Part shown: positions 1 through 10,135 of the stretch, in pieces | Layout: each line of letters starts with the position of its first letter | Position numbering within the stretch: the stretch's first letter is position 1 | Origin: Circinella minor | Taxonomy: Eukaryota; Mucoromycota; Mucoromycetes; Mucorales; Lichtheimiaceae | Assembly (NCBI GenBank): GCA_016758965.1 | Contig: JAEPRB010000022.1 | Span: 1 to 64,000, forward strand | Reading direction: 5' to 3' | Length of the DNA: 64,000 nt | The notes under the pieces: generated by a model | Database searches by the model: none | The model's input: the letters and a program-made list of their open reading frames with translations, nothing else | Told to the model about the DNA's origin: nothing | Made by a program: the position numbers and the translations under genes

Positions 1-1228
1 GTCGTAAAATAGATAATCAGTTACTGTTTTCTTAATATGTTGTCGTCATGGTAGGACAATATGTCAATTGTTCATCATAAGAATTCTATTAAACAATAAC
101 TCTTTAATAACACGAAATAACAGGGTACAAGAATTTTATCATTGGATAATCGTGCAAAATGGTAGGGTGGTTGATCCTTATATGTAATCACACGTCCACT
201 AACAATAATAATCATAATAGTTTATGAGCAAATAAAATAAAAATGGGATAATGGTCCTTCTTCCTCTTTCTTTTTTCTTTTTTTTTTTTTACACTTCAGT
301 TATACATATATAGTTTACCTTACTCCCCAGTCAATTAATTCACGGTGCATACGGTCTGTCACCGTCAAATGAGCGTACGGACGTTTACCGAAATATTGTT
401 CATAACGTTTTGCAAGTTGTACAACTTTGTTATCCATTCCAAGTTTAATCCCCAAAACAGAATAACCAAAATTATGCCAATCAATAATAAGTTTAGCTTG
501 ACGTAATGTGGCAACGATACGTGCAATCATTAATGTAGGAATAGCAGGTGGATTCTATATATAAAATACATGAAAAAGAATGACATAAGTATCATCTCTC
601 TTTCTATATATATATATATATATATATCATTAAGAATAACCCCATTTATCTTTTTTACCTGCACAAAAATGAATTTGGGAGATTGTGTAATAGCGCCCAT
701 GATATAAACAAGTTGACATCCAATAAAAATTATTTTGAATGGAGCCCATAGTAAATAAAGTAAACGAGGCATTCCTTCAGGTACTGACCAAGCAGATTGA
801 ATAGGTCGTACACGTATATAACGATTAGTAGTGACACGAGATCCTGGTGCAGTATCTATAGTAACCAATCTTTAGTATTCATGACAACTGATTTTTTTTT
901 CCACTTTCTTTTTTCTTTCTGTATAATATACACACATACGCACAGATTTTAACTGGTCAAAAAAAAAAAAAGGGCATTAATTACCAACATAACCAATTAA
1001 ATCAACTTGACATCCAGCATCAGCAAGAGAAATAGCATGACAGCGCATGCGTGGAGATCGTCCAATGTCACCTAATACAACGACTTGAACAATGGGGCGC
1101 GCAATGGAAGGTCCTGTTGATTCAAATAAATAAAGTCGTAGAATACGAGTACCAAGCATATAAAGACAAAAGAGAACAAGTAAAGCACCTCCCATGGAGA
1201 TGCTTCCATCCTCAACAAACCATCCCAT
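1..1228 (-). CDS. ALG1: ALG1, chitobiosyldiphosphodolichol beta-mannosyltransferase (partial)
   Basis: ALG1 adds the first mannose to GlcNAc2-PP-dolichol on the cytosolic face of the ER. My exons are 1228-985, 855-659, 554-319 and about 198-129; phases agree at each join. The start at 1228 is followed by a hydrophobic anchor (LLVLFCLYMLGTRILRLYLF, residues ~16-35), as usual for ALG1. Family hallmarks are GDIGRSPRM (residues ~53-61), the join reading IGYVDTAPG, LPRLL-like PRLLYLLWAPFK, QNPPAIPTL, and IIDWHNFGY. After WGV the next exon reads SGRVITYKDQPPYHF, matching the family's post-DWG segment. The C-terminal half of the glycosyltransferase fold lies outside the window. The fourth exon's 3' limit is uncertain. 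Identity is from recognised motifs; exon joins are inferred. Confidence 0.88.
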
Positions 1229-2590
1229 TTGAAAAAAAAAAAAAGCAAAACTCGCAATCGATGCCTTTTCTTTTCTTATGCGTAAACGAAAAAAAAAAAA
1301 AGAGTTTGAAAAAAAAAAATATAGTTATTACAGATAAGTTTCATTTACACCTTAAAACTATCCAATCAAAACACGTGCATTCGTGTCATTATAATATTTG
1401 ATTAATGCAAAAAAAAAATCAACGAATTCCTAAGAAAGGAAACCATCTATGTTGGTGGGGAAAAAAAGACCATAAAGTTTGTTTTCTCAAATCAACAACT
1501 ATTTATCGTGTCATTGAAAAAAAAATTGACAATAAAGTTGATCATTCAGAAAACCAGTTGAACTATTAAAAAGAAACTTATATATAAAGGAGATCTTTTT
1601 CCTCCTCAAATAAAAGCTTAATAATAAAAATGATAAATTTTATACACCCAATTTATAATCACTCCCTAAGCTTAAAGAATACCATTTCGAGTAAATACAA
1701 AAAATGATGCTTATATTTCATAATAGAAATGTCTCATATTTAATGTAGTGTCTTTTTCTTTCATACAGAAATCAAGTTATGTATAAAAACTGATATATGA
1801 CAACAATGAACTAAACTTTTTTTTTAATATCTCTAATTACAAGCCTTTCAAAATCTACTATAAACCAGATACTGAAATGAAATTTTACTTGTTGTTATAT
1901 CATCACAATAAGGCTTCATCCATAATAATTTTTTTTTTCTCCTGCATCTTTTTCTTGTTTATTAAAATTTAGGGAAGATTTTCACTATTATTTTTAGGAA
2001 GCATTGTCAATTGACGCTTTTTAAGATTACCTCACACGATTTTCTTAGAATCCTATTTGCAAATTTTACTGACCCAATTTGTGCTTTTGACCAAACCAAA
2101 TTGCATTGACTGTAGATTATTTCCTTTTCACTAAAGCCTGAAAATTCCAAAAGTCGTGTACTGTTACATTATTCAATAAACCTCAATAACACTATAAATG
2201 AAACCAGTTTAAAAGTCTTTATATAGAAATGAAGGATATGGTTATGCGTTGTTTCATAGGTTATACATGATATTGGACTACAGAAGAAAAAAAAACGAGG
2301 AGGAAGGGACAGGGAAGGGTAGGAGCGAGAAACCTTAGACCAAAGAGAACAAGGAGATTTTTTTGTTTGCGACGTTTGGGATTGATTGCATCAATTAGTG
2401 GAGCACTTGCTTGCATAAAAAATGCTCCAATCGCGGTTGGAGTATGGCATATAACAGACCATAAGCCATCCTGTCAGATATAAAAGAATTTTTTTAATCG
2501 CTTTTGGAAGTTTCTGTCTTACTAAAACTAACTAACTAATTTTACCACGTTCACTACCTCTTAAAACTAATTCATTCATTCATACAAAAA
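1229..2590. other. AT-rich intergenic region
   Basis: No convincing coding region. Many A/T homopolymers are present. The first part should contain the ALG1 promoter, but no clear TATA element could be assigned. Confidence 0.5.
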
Positions 2591-2599
2591 AAAAAAAAA

Positions 2600-2821
2600 A
2601 AGATCAAGTACCATCTGCGACTTGTGAAGCATTTTGGCGGCACGGATGGTAAAACACTGGAAAGAATGTGGAGCTTCCTTTCTTCGATGATCAGCACGTG
2701 TCGCAACATGTCATCCATGTATAGGTGTCTCATTCTAACGTTGACATTGGATGCTTATGCTGCGCAAAGGATGATTAACATTGGTAAAAATCCTGTTTTT
2801 AGTTCATATAAAAAAGTGTAG
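2600..2821 (+). mobile_element. KDZ (Kyakuja-Dileera-Zisupton) transposase fragment
   Basis: A 65-codon frame reads HFGGTDGKTLERMWSFLSS followed by a helical stretch ending NIGKNP. KDZ-superfamily transposases of fungi carry a conserved DGE-x-x-ER-x-WS-x-L block near the C-terminal end of the catalytic core, and this matches it with DGK in place of DGE. An in-frame YHLRL precedes it. Nothing else of the transposase is recognisable on either side, so this is a decayed scrap. Assignment is from a motif only. Confidence 0.55.
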
Positions 2822-2939
2822 TACCATACTAAACTAATATATTATGTATATAATTAGGCTCACTTATCCAGCGTAACCACAAACGTGGGGTGGATATGTT
2901 GGACCATGGTATTCCTTTTTTTTTTTTGAACAATGCAGG

Positions 2940-3290
2940 TTATATGAGAAACTTACCTGATCTTGAGGTTTTGTACCGAGTCTCTATTTGATGCTCATAC
3001 AAAAGGAATAATCGCTTGAAGTCGTCTACCTTTTGTAGAAGACACCCAATTTGACCAATTTGTTCAAATACATGGATGGACAAAATCTCAAACAATTGTG
3101 TGCTTTCTTCTGTGAATGCTAATACCACGTCGAACGCCATGTAATAATTATTGTATCGCACCACAATCATCTTACGATTAATTTTTCTTAACATCAACTG
3201 GCGAGAAATTGGGCCTAAACGAACCAAGTCCATGAACGCCAACCCGGGATTGGATTCGAAATCCGGCGGTTTCACTTCTACGTATTCCAA
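2940..3290 (-). pseudogene. Possible fragment of a Mucoromycota-specific hypothetical protein
   Basis: A 116-codon open frame without introns or an upstream exon that I can join. It resembles in style (helix, beta strands with an FDVV-type strand, then a helix ending YEHQIETRY) the C-terminal part of zygomycete hypothetical proteins that are expanded in these genomes. No catalytic motif is visible. It lies between a KDZ scrap and a damaged Cys-rich ORF, so a relic is more likely than a working gene. The plus-strand frames here are probably shadows. Confidence 0.25.
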
Positions 3291-3402
3291 AGTAAAAGTA
3301 TCTGCTTTTTTTGCTGGATCGCAACTGTGGTCTCATCTGGTCGGAATATCGCTGTATTTTCATCTTTACGATTTATGTTATAGACTAAGCCCAAGTCTAT
3401 AG

Positions 3403-3964
3403 GTATTTCAGGTCAATAAATGATACAATGAAATAGAAAAGTGATAAAAGTGACAAAGAGATAAAAAAAAAACTATTTGAATGGACTGAACCCTTTTGTA
3501 CAACTCAAGCTTATTTTACCAAGCTTGCGTTCCTGGTCACAATATTACCTAAACGGTAATATTCTCCCCCTCTTAAACCAAAGGATAAAAATAAAGAAAA
3601 GAATATAAGATAAAATAAAATAAAGAAAATGGAAAGAAACAAGATAAGATACAATCAGGAATAATTATAAATTTTCTAAACTAAAATGGTGATAACAATT
3701 TGAGTCTTGAGTTTGATAGATAATAAATAAAAGTGTGGTAAGGAAATAAAACTTGAGTGAAAAGAACAGCATGTGTGAAGCTGGAAAATATTTTCATGGG
3801 TAAATGTTTCATCCGATATCTGCATACAATCTGAGATTCTGGAAATATTTTTCACAGGAACTTTGTAAAATTTTTTATTTCCTTGCTTCCTTTTACTGTT
3901 GCCACATTATTTTCCCAGATTTTATAACCTTTGATTATACTTTTTATTCACCATCCCTGTTACT
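3403..3964. other. AT-rich non-coding stretch
   Basis: No coding signal. Purine-rich runs at 3580-3650; nothing identifiable. Confidence 0.4.
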
Positions 3965-5131
3965 TTGATTACTGATGCCATTTCTCAATCCACCTTGACC
4001 CATGAAGGGGGCATTTCGGTCGCGGACTTTGAACGTCGTTGTGTTCACCACTATATCTGTGTTCGTATTCTTGCTAGTAACTCGACACCAGAGATTGACT
4101 ATGGTTTGTTCCGCCCTAGTAATGTTTGTCAGGCTTGTTTTTATTGTGGCCAAGTTTGCTACAATTTCCGTCCTCGTTCAGTTGATAATAATCAATCAGA
4201 AAGTGGTATTTGGTGTGATCAGTGTCATGTTCACAAACGTCCTAGTTGTTCAAAGGTGAACTATGAAAAGGTAAGTAAGGGTCAAGTTCCATTGGCTCAC
4301 TTGTGGTTACTTGAGCGGTCACATGTTGTTCCCGAGTTGGAAATTCCTAAGTGGTACCTTGTTCAAGTTGTGGTGTCCTGATGGCTCAAATTTGTAACCT
4401 TAATGAATTGAGGATTGGTATTGGGGTGGAGCCAAATCATATTCCACCGGTCTTGCCCACTTTCTGTAATGGTAATATAACAAACTGGGGTACTTTTAAA
4501 TCCACATCCACTAGTCGTTTTATTGGGTTTATGGTTTCTTCTGTGCGAGGTCGTCAGGCTCGAGACTTGAGTACTAGCTTAGGAACTGCTCCAGTTGGTG
4601 ATAACCATGAAGATAATAATTCTTCACTTCCTGTTTGGCTTTCTTGTAGGTTTGCTCGTGCTGGTGTTCGTCGTAATTTTGATGAATTAGAAAGTGATGT
4701 AGAAAGTAACAATATAAGTCAAGATCAAGAGTATCAGTTTGCAAGTGATGAGTCTGACTATCAGTGGAATATAGATGAACTTCTACCTATTGCATCTATT
4801 AGATCACCAAGTCCACAGACCAGAAATCAAGTAAGAGGTAATACTCCTCCTAGTCCACAAGTTCCTATTGATGTTGGTGAAATTCCTCAATCAAATGTTT
4901 CTTCACCCAGTCAAGTACCTAGTCCTTCCTACCTCCCAAATAATCCAAATCCACCAAGTCAAGATCTTCCTCCATTTGTTGTTCTATCAAGTCAAGTAAT
5001 TAATCAGGATAATGGTGGTGATCATCTATAAGGAGCCAGGTTTCGGTTTTTTCTTGTATTGCCACCAGCTAATCGTCTATATCGAGTACGCGTTCTGGGG
5101 GCTAATGAATTTGGAATATTTCCCTTGTGAT
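3965..5131 (+). pseudogene. Cys-rich (zinc-ribbon-like) protein gene, frameshifted and interrupted by a stop
   Basis: Two overlapping frames look like one coding sequence. Frame 1 (3965-4381) has CQACFYCGQVC and WCDQCHVHKRPSC, spaced like paired zinc ligands. Frame 2 takes over near 4351, reads VPCSSCGVLMAQICNL (another CxxC) and continues into a low-complexity Ser/Pro/Gln tail to a TAA at 5029-5031. The same frame stays open after that stop for about 32 codons, ending at 5131 (GARFRFF...FGIFPL). A strong donor-like GTAAGT lies at 4271, but none of the acceptors I tried moves the frame correctly. I infer a frameshift plus a nonsense change, or an unrecognised intron. No family is recognised; the setting suggests a transposon-borne or captured gene. 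Confidence 0.4.
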
Positions 5132-5891
5132 TAGCTTGTTGTTTTGCATGTTTTGTTTGTTTCAATTCAAATTCTTGAATAAATTCTTGACTGTTTTTCA
5201 GATTTGCTTGGTTCCCAACTTGCTTCATGTATAGGATAACCGTTTCAGCAAAAATATCGTTATATTGAGCGAACAAATAATATATTTATATTTTAAAGAA
5301 GTAAATAATAGTAGTAGCTGGACATTTTTTGATTTTATTTGTCAAGAGTTTAATGATCTGAACATTTAATTTATCTTAAACCGTTCCTTATGATAATTCA
5401 GCTTTTATTTTCCGTCCACTGTGAAAACCCAACTCATCATTTGCCATTTTGCATGGCTTTATAAACAATAAGCACTTTTTAGGGCTTAGTAAGTGCTCCC
5501 ATTTTTTTTTCTTATGGATCATCAGTATTAATTATATGTGTTGCTCTGGTTCTACGTAATTCGATTAGAACGAATACGATAAGGCACATTTAATAAAAAA
5601 AAACTACACAAAAAGAAAAAACAATCGTTATATTATTATAGCTTATTTACAGTATGAAGAATATAATGTTCTAGAGCTTTTTTTTTTTTTTTGCAAGTCA
5701 TATAGATACAAATGAGGCCAAGTACATATGGATCGAATTTTACCGGATCATTATAGTTCAGATCAAGAATTCGTTATAGAGATGATTCGATATAACGATG
5801 CTCTTTGGTCTCATGGGGTATATCGTTAAAGCGAGCGGTGACGGTAAATAAAAATGTGACGGGGGGTTCATTTATTAAAGTAGGTTGTTAT
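5132..5891. other. Non-coding stretch with a short inverted repeat
   Basis: No coding signal was recognised; a minus-strand frame at 5022-5276 is not conserved-looking. An 8-bp inverted repeat (TCGTTATA at 5771-5778, TATAACGA at 5791-5798) sits in a GC-richer island at 5740-5830. Confidence 0.35.
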
Positions 5892-6560
5892 TTATATTAC
5901 TTGACGTCGTAAACGATCATATTCTCGAAAATCATCTTGATCTGTTGCTGTGGGACGATAATCACTTACTTTATGTTGTTTACTATGAAGTACTTTGCTA
6001 TTAGATTTATGTCGTGGTAGATTATCAATGGGTAATGATTTTGAAGTATTACAGTTAAACCCCGTTTTTTGCACAGGTGGGATTTGACTTGGAAGTAGTG
6101 CAAAAACCGGGGGTGTGCAAAAAGTGGGGTCGAAAACATAGTAAAATCAAAGTGGATTTTTCCTAAAAGGTGTGCAAAAAGAGGGGTTGTGCAAAAAACG
6201 GGTGTGCAAAAAACGGGGTTTTACTGTAAATTTATTATTATAATTATTAGGTATTGTAGGTGTTAATGTTGAAGAAGAATCACCTTTTGTCAAAGATGTA
6301 GTTGTCGTGGTAGCTGTTGGTGTAGTTGAAACAACAACAGATGCAACTGCCATGGCATTATCAACAGCTCTACCACGGGATGTTGTTGAAGGGTAGGGTT
6401 CGACCCAATCATAATTTCCATGAGAGTAGGAGCTACTTGCATGGGATATGGATAAGGATGAATGTGATCGAGCACCTACCGTGGCTGTACTTTTTCGACG
6501 TGTTTTACTACCTCGTTTTTCTTTTGTTCGTTCGATCACTCGACTTGCTTGATTCCCCAT
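5892..6560 (-). pseudogene. Gene for an MG-start protein, split by a TIR element
   Basis: The start at 6560 gives MGNQASR, a good N-myristoylation context (Gly2, Ser6), followed by a basic stretch and a Ser/Thr-rich region. The frame enters a 175-bp TIR element at 6226, meets an in-frame TGA inside it, and resumes in the same frame after the element (NTSKSLPIDNLPRHK onwards). The end reads EYDRLRRQ followed by GTAATA, so the last residues may be an exon end (donor about 5897) and not a true terminus. Zygomycete SAM-methyltransferases often have an MGNxxS N-terminus and a conserved E-x-DRLxxQH motif, which EYDRLRRQ resembles. No following exon is visible to the left, so that assignment is tentative. 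As it stands the insertion removes the last ~55 residues. Confidence 0.5.
6052..6226. mobile_element. 175-bp MITE with Tc1/mariner-like TIRs and TA duplication
   Basis: The ends are near-perfect inverted repeats: CAGTTAAACCCCGTTTTTTG at the left and the reverse complement of CAGTAAAACCCCGTTTTTTG at the right. Each is flanked by TA (6050-6051 and 6227-6228). The internal TGTGCAAAAA-type motif recurs several times in both orientations. TA duplication and CAGT termini are typical of pogo/Tc1-mariner elements. It has no coding capacity, so it must be non-autonomous. Removing the element and one TA restores an uninterrupted host frame. Confidence 0.85.
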
Positions 6561-8122
6561 ATAAATAAAATGATGATTTAAAACCTTGATTTAATTGGTC
6601 GATGGAGAGTTGATATTATGAATATAACAACAATGTGTTGTAGATATATTTATATTATGGTATTATTATTTTTATCTCTTTCCCTTTTTTTTTTTTCATC
6701 ATAAATAAAAAAAGATACGAGTTATATGTTTGCTATGTGTATGTGTGTAAATAAGAAAAAAGAGGTACGTGGACCAAGAAGAGGAAGGAAGAAATAAAAA
6801 AAAAGTATTGGGTATTTTTCTTTTTGGTTGTTGCTGTCTTTCTTTACTGCTATTGTTGAATGATGGTGTTATATTAGTTGTACTTTCCAAAATAGAATAA
6901 TAAATTGAATGTCTATTAATGAAAAACTACACCAAAAGATAATGAAAGGTATAAAGGAGAAAAAAAAGCAGTAGAGAAATTTCATTCTACTTTGTCCGTT
7001 TAATGTTATCAAATTTAAAACCGTCGTGAATACGTATCATGAAAAAAAAACATGTTTACTACAAACGTTATTAGACAATTCATGTTAGCCTATTCAAGAT
7101 GTTCAAATTCACATTTTAATATTTGCATCATTGATAACTACTATATGTTTCATTATTTTGAATAATATAACTTTTATTTATGCAGGTCTAAAGTTTGTAA
7201 AACTATTTTAGGATGGGCGTTTTCAATCTCAGAGTAGTAAAGCATTGTTTGTTTGTGTTTTTTTTTTAATTACATATTAGAGTACTTAAAAGAAAAAAAA
7301 ACATAAATATTTTTAATTAACAAGAGTAATATTTGTTATGAATAGGCTAATTATCATCACCCATTTAAAACACAAACATTTAGGCGAAGGAGTGTTCGAT
7401 CTGTTGTGAATTTCTCCACCCCCCTGAAATGTTAGGCTGACTTGATATTCTAAACAATATTTTTTATAACTTGTTTGTTGTGGACAATAAACAACATGTA
7501 AATGTTTATCCATTATTCATTGTTTGTTTATTCACATTGTCATTCAGCGGATTTACTCTTTTCATAAAAATGGCGGAAAACATTACCCCGGGTGATGACC
7601 ACCTTTATTTGTATTACCGACAACCCATTTTTTTTTTTATATTTGAGATGACTCAAATGTCAATTATATATTACATTAATAATATCACTCTTTTTTTTAA
7701 AAAAATTACATTTTGAAAAAGAAAAAAAAAGACACTATTACTTAATAATAGCAAGAATAATAAAACGGGTCTCATTATGATGAAATAAAATACATCATAA
7801 TTCAATAAAATATATCAATTCGTCCCTGAAAAAAAAATATGCACGATAATATAATCGCAGAAAGGAAGTCTATTTACGGAACACATTTCGCTGTTGTTTC
7901 TTTTTTCTTCCTCTAAAGAACTCCAGCTGCTGGGAAAAAAAAGCCTTTTTTATTATTATTCTGTGCATTAAAATGATATAAAAACCCGCCATTTTTTTCT
8001 CATGTTTCGAACTTTTATTTTTCATGTTTTCAATCCCTTCAAAACATATTAATTGATTTTTACTTGATTAACTTCAAAGAATTTATACACGTTATTACTA
8101 CTATCCCTATAATTTATAAACA
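6561..8122. other. AT-rich intergenic region
   Basis: No supported gene. The two frames near 7313-7716 are short, overlapping on opposite strands and compositionally biased. A TATA-like TATAAAA at 7978-7984 could serve the small ORF at 8123. Confidence 0.4.
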
Positions 8123-8467
8123 ATGTTAAATAAAGATTGTATTCGCCACCAACATCAAAATTATTACGCTCGTCACGATGCCGCCGTTCAAGAAAAGAAA
8201 TTAGAACATGCACAACTTGATGAAGCCATTAACAAGTTTTTGCTAAATTATCCTTTCAGTAATTATGATAGCAATAGTAGCACAATAGCAACATCATCCC
8301 CGGGTAATAAGGCGGGTGTAAGGGAAAATAGTAGAACAGAATACCGAAACATGGTAGCAATAACATCAACATCTCCGCGTCGCCAAAATATAAAACAACG
8401 ACAACATAAAGATAACAAAAGAAAATCTGTAACATTCAATAACCTTATTCAATTAGTGATGATCTAA
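8123..8467 (+). CDS. Small hypothetical protein (114 aa) with an RVxF-like motif
   Basis: Single-exon frame with a plausible upstream TATA-like element about 140 bp before the ATG and an AT-rich 3' flank. The N-terminal half is predicted helical (AAVQEKKLEHAQLDEAINKF, residues ~20-39); the C-terminal half is Ser/Thr- and basic-rich. RKSVTF near residue 102 fits the RVxF docking motif of protein phosphatase 1 ([R/K]-x-V-x-F). That motif is short and could be chance. No family is recognised. Codon use and hydrophilic composition look more gene-like than the surrounding random frames. Confidence 0.5.
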   Translation: MLNKDCIRHQHQNYYARHDAAVQEKKLEHAQLDEAINKFLLNYPFSNYDSNSSTIATSSPGNKAGVRENSRTEYRNMVAITSTSPRRQNIKQRQHKDNKRKSVTFNNLIQLVMI

Positions 8468-9338
8468 TATCTCTTTCATTTATTATCATATTGTATATTT
8501 GTATATTTTTTTTCTTCTTTTCTTTCCAGCATATATAATACCCCCTTCCCAAAAAAAAATCATTTCTTTATTTCTTTTCATTATTGCATGCAACTCTTTG
8601 TTTTTGTTTTTGTTTTTTCATTTGTATAAAATAATCATTTATTATCCCTTATTCATTCTCATTGTAATTTAGCGTATTATTATTCAAAAAAAAAAAAAAA
8701 ATCCGAATAAATAAAAAATGAATCTCAAATGTTTATGTTCGGATCATCATCCTCCGATACTAAGATAATCTCAATAGAAGTATCCGGTTAAATTAAAACC
8801 GTGCTGAGCCGATGAGAAAAAAAAACATTTTACCTTTTTTTTTTTGTATAAGTTTCAATCAAATTTCAGAAAGGGAACCTTATAGCAACCTGGACAAGGA
8901 AAAACTCAACCCTTCTTTCTTAATCTTATTATTTGAGAGAGGGATATAAAAAGGTAATAAAAATAAATTTAAGGTCATAGCATAAGATTATTAATAATGC
9001 TGTTTTACCACTTTGTCGGATTAACTATTATTCCATTACAGTTTTCCTGTCAATTTTTTTTTAACCTGATACAAACTCTAACGAGCGAATGAAAACCCGC
9101 ATTTTCCTGCCTTCCCGTGTTCTTCTATATGTTGGTTTGTAACTTCTCTCACTCTCTCTCCCTATAAAAAAATGGTCTTTTATTATTAATCAATATAAGA
9201 TTTTGACTTTTTCACCTTCAGCTCACTTTTTGTCTTTAGATCATACTTTATTTATTTGTTTACAGCTTTGTAAGTAAACTGTGAAAGCTGACAAGTGGTA
9301 ATGACTTTGAACAAAAATCATTCTGAGTACTAAATATA
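8468..9338. other. AT-rich intergenic region
   Basis: Poly-T and poly-A runs, no coding signal. The first part probably holds the 3' end of the small ORF transcript. Confidence 0.4.
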
Positions 9339-9841
9339 CAGACAATCCCCATTAATTTCATATCCGTTAATTTTCACACCTCATTAACTTCACCAAAAAT
9401 CAAAATAACATAAGAAAATTTTCACTTTCATAGCACCTAGGGGTATTGAATCCTTAACAAATATAGTAAAAAATATTTATATGATAAATATAAGGATTAC
9501 AATTAAATTAGTATACAGGATGGGCTGCTTTTTTATTACGCCACTTGCATGTTTTTTTTATGAGAGTTTATTGAATGTTTATTTTCTTCCTGTTTTTCTC
9601 TCTAAGCTTTCAGATATCGTACTAATATCAGGTGCCTTTAACAAGTCGAACTCATTTTTAGCCCATAATGCTAGTGATCAGTTGTCATGGTTCGTGAGCT
9701 AAATTTTTTCTTCTCAACCCGAACACTACTTATACTGTTCAGCTGCGTCAATCCAGCGCTATATTTGGTTACTGTCATCGTGTTTTGGTATGTATAGAGC
9801 AAAAATATAGAGAGATCGGAAATTATTTTTGCACCTCTTGG

Positions 9842-9877
<36 letters not shown>

Positions 9878-10135
9878 AAAAAAAGTTATAGATGTACCCA
9901 AATGAAAAACAAGAAATAGTTGAAAAATGCGTTATGAACAAGGACATAAAAATAATTTATTAATACATATTTTGATACATTAAAAGATATACAGTGAGTA
10001 GTGAGCTGAAGTATTCAATATATGCACATTCTTGGAAAAAAATTTCATAGTATCCGTTAATTTTCACACCTCTTTATTTTCATAACTTAAAAAAAAAATG
10101 AAAAATGTCCCTATGAAATTAACGGGGATTGTCTG
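9339..10135. mobile_element. 797-bp non-autonomous TIR element
   Basis: The left end starts CAGACAATCCCCATTAATTT after TA (9337-9338). The right end is its inverted counterpart, ending GGGGATTGTCTG before TA (10136-10137). Just inside both ends the sequence ATCCGTTAATTTTCACACCTC-like motif appears as a direct repeat (about 9362 and 10051). TA target duplication and CAG-type termini again suggest a Tc1/mariner (pogo-like) relative. The interior has no transposase signature; the frames inside are short and hydrophobic by AT bias. A (TA)n tract lies at 9845-9873. Confidence 0.7.
9845..9873. repeat. (TA)n microsatellite
   Basis: Uninterrupted TA dinucleotide tract inside the 797-bp TIR element. 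Confidence 0.9.

Noticed and set aside
1051..1401. 116-codon plus-strand frame opposite ALG1 exon 1
   Set aside because: Shadow of the ALG1 coding strand extended by a poly-A run.
3250..3275. T-arm-like GGATTCGAAATCC
   Set aside because: No A box or cloverleaf around it; chance palindrome.
5022..5276. 84-codon minus-strand frame
   Set aside because: Partly antisense to the continuing plus-strand Cys-rich frame; no motifs.
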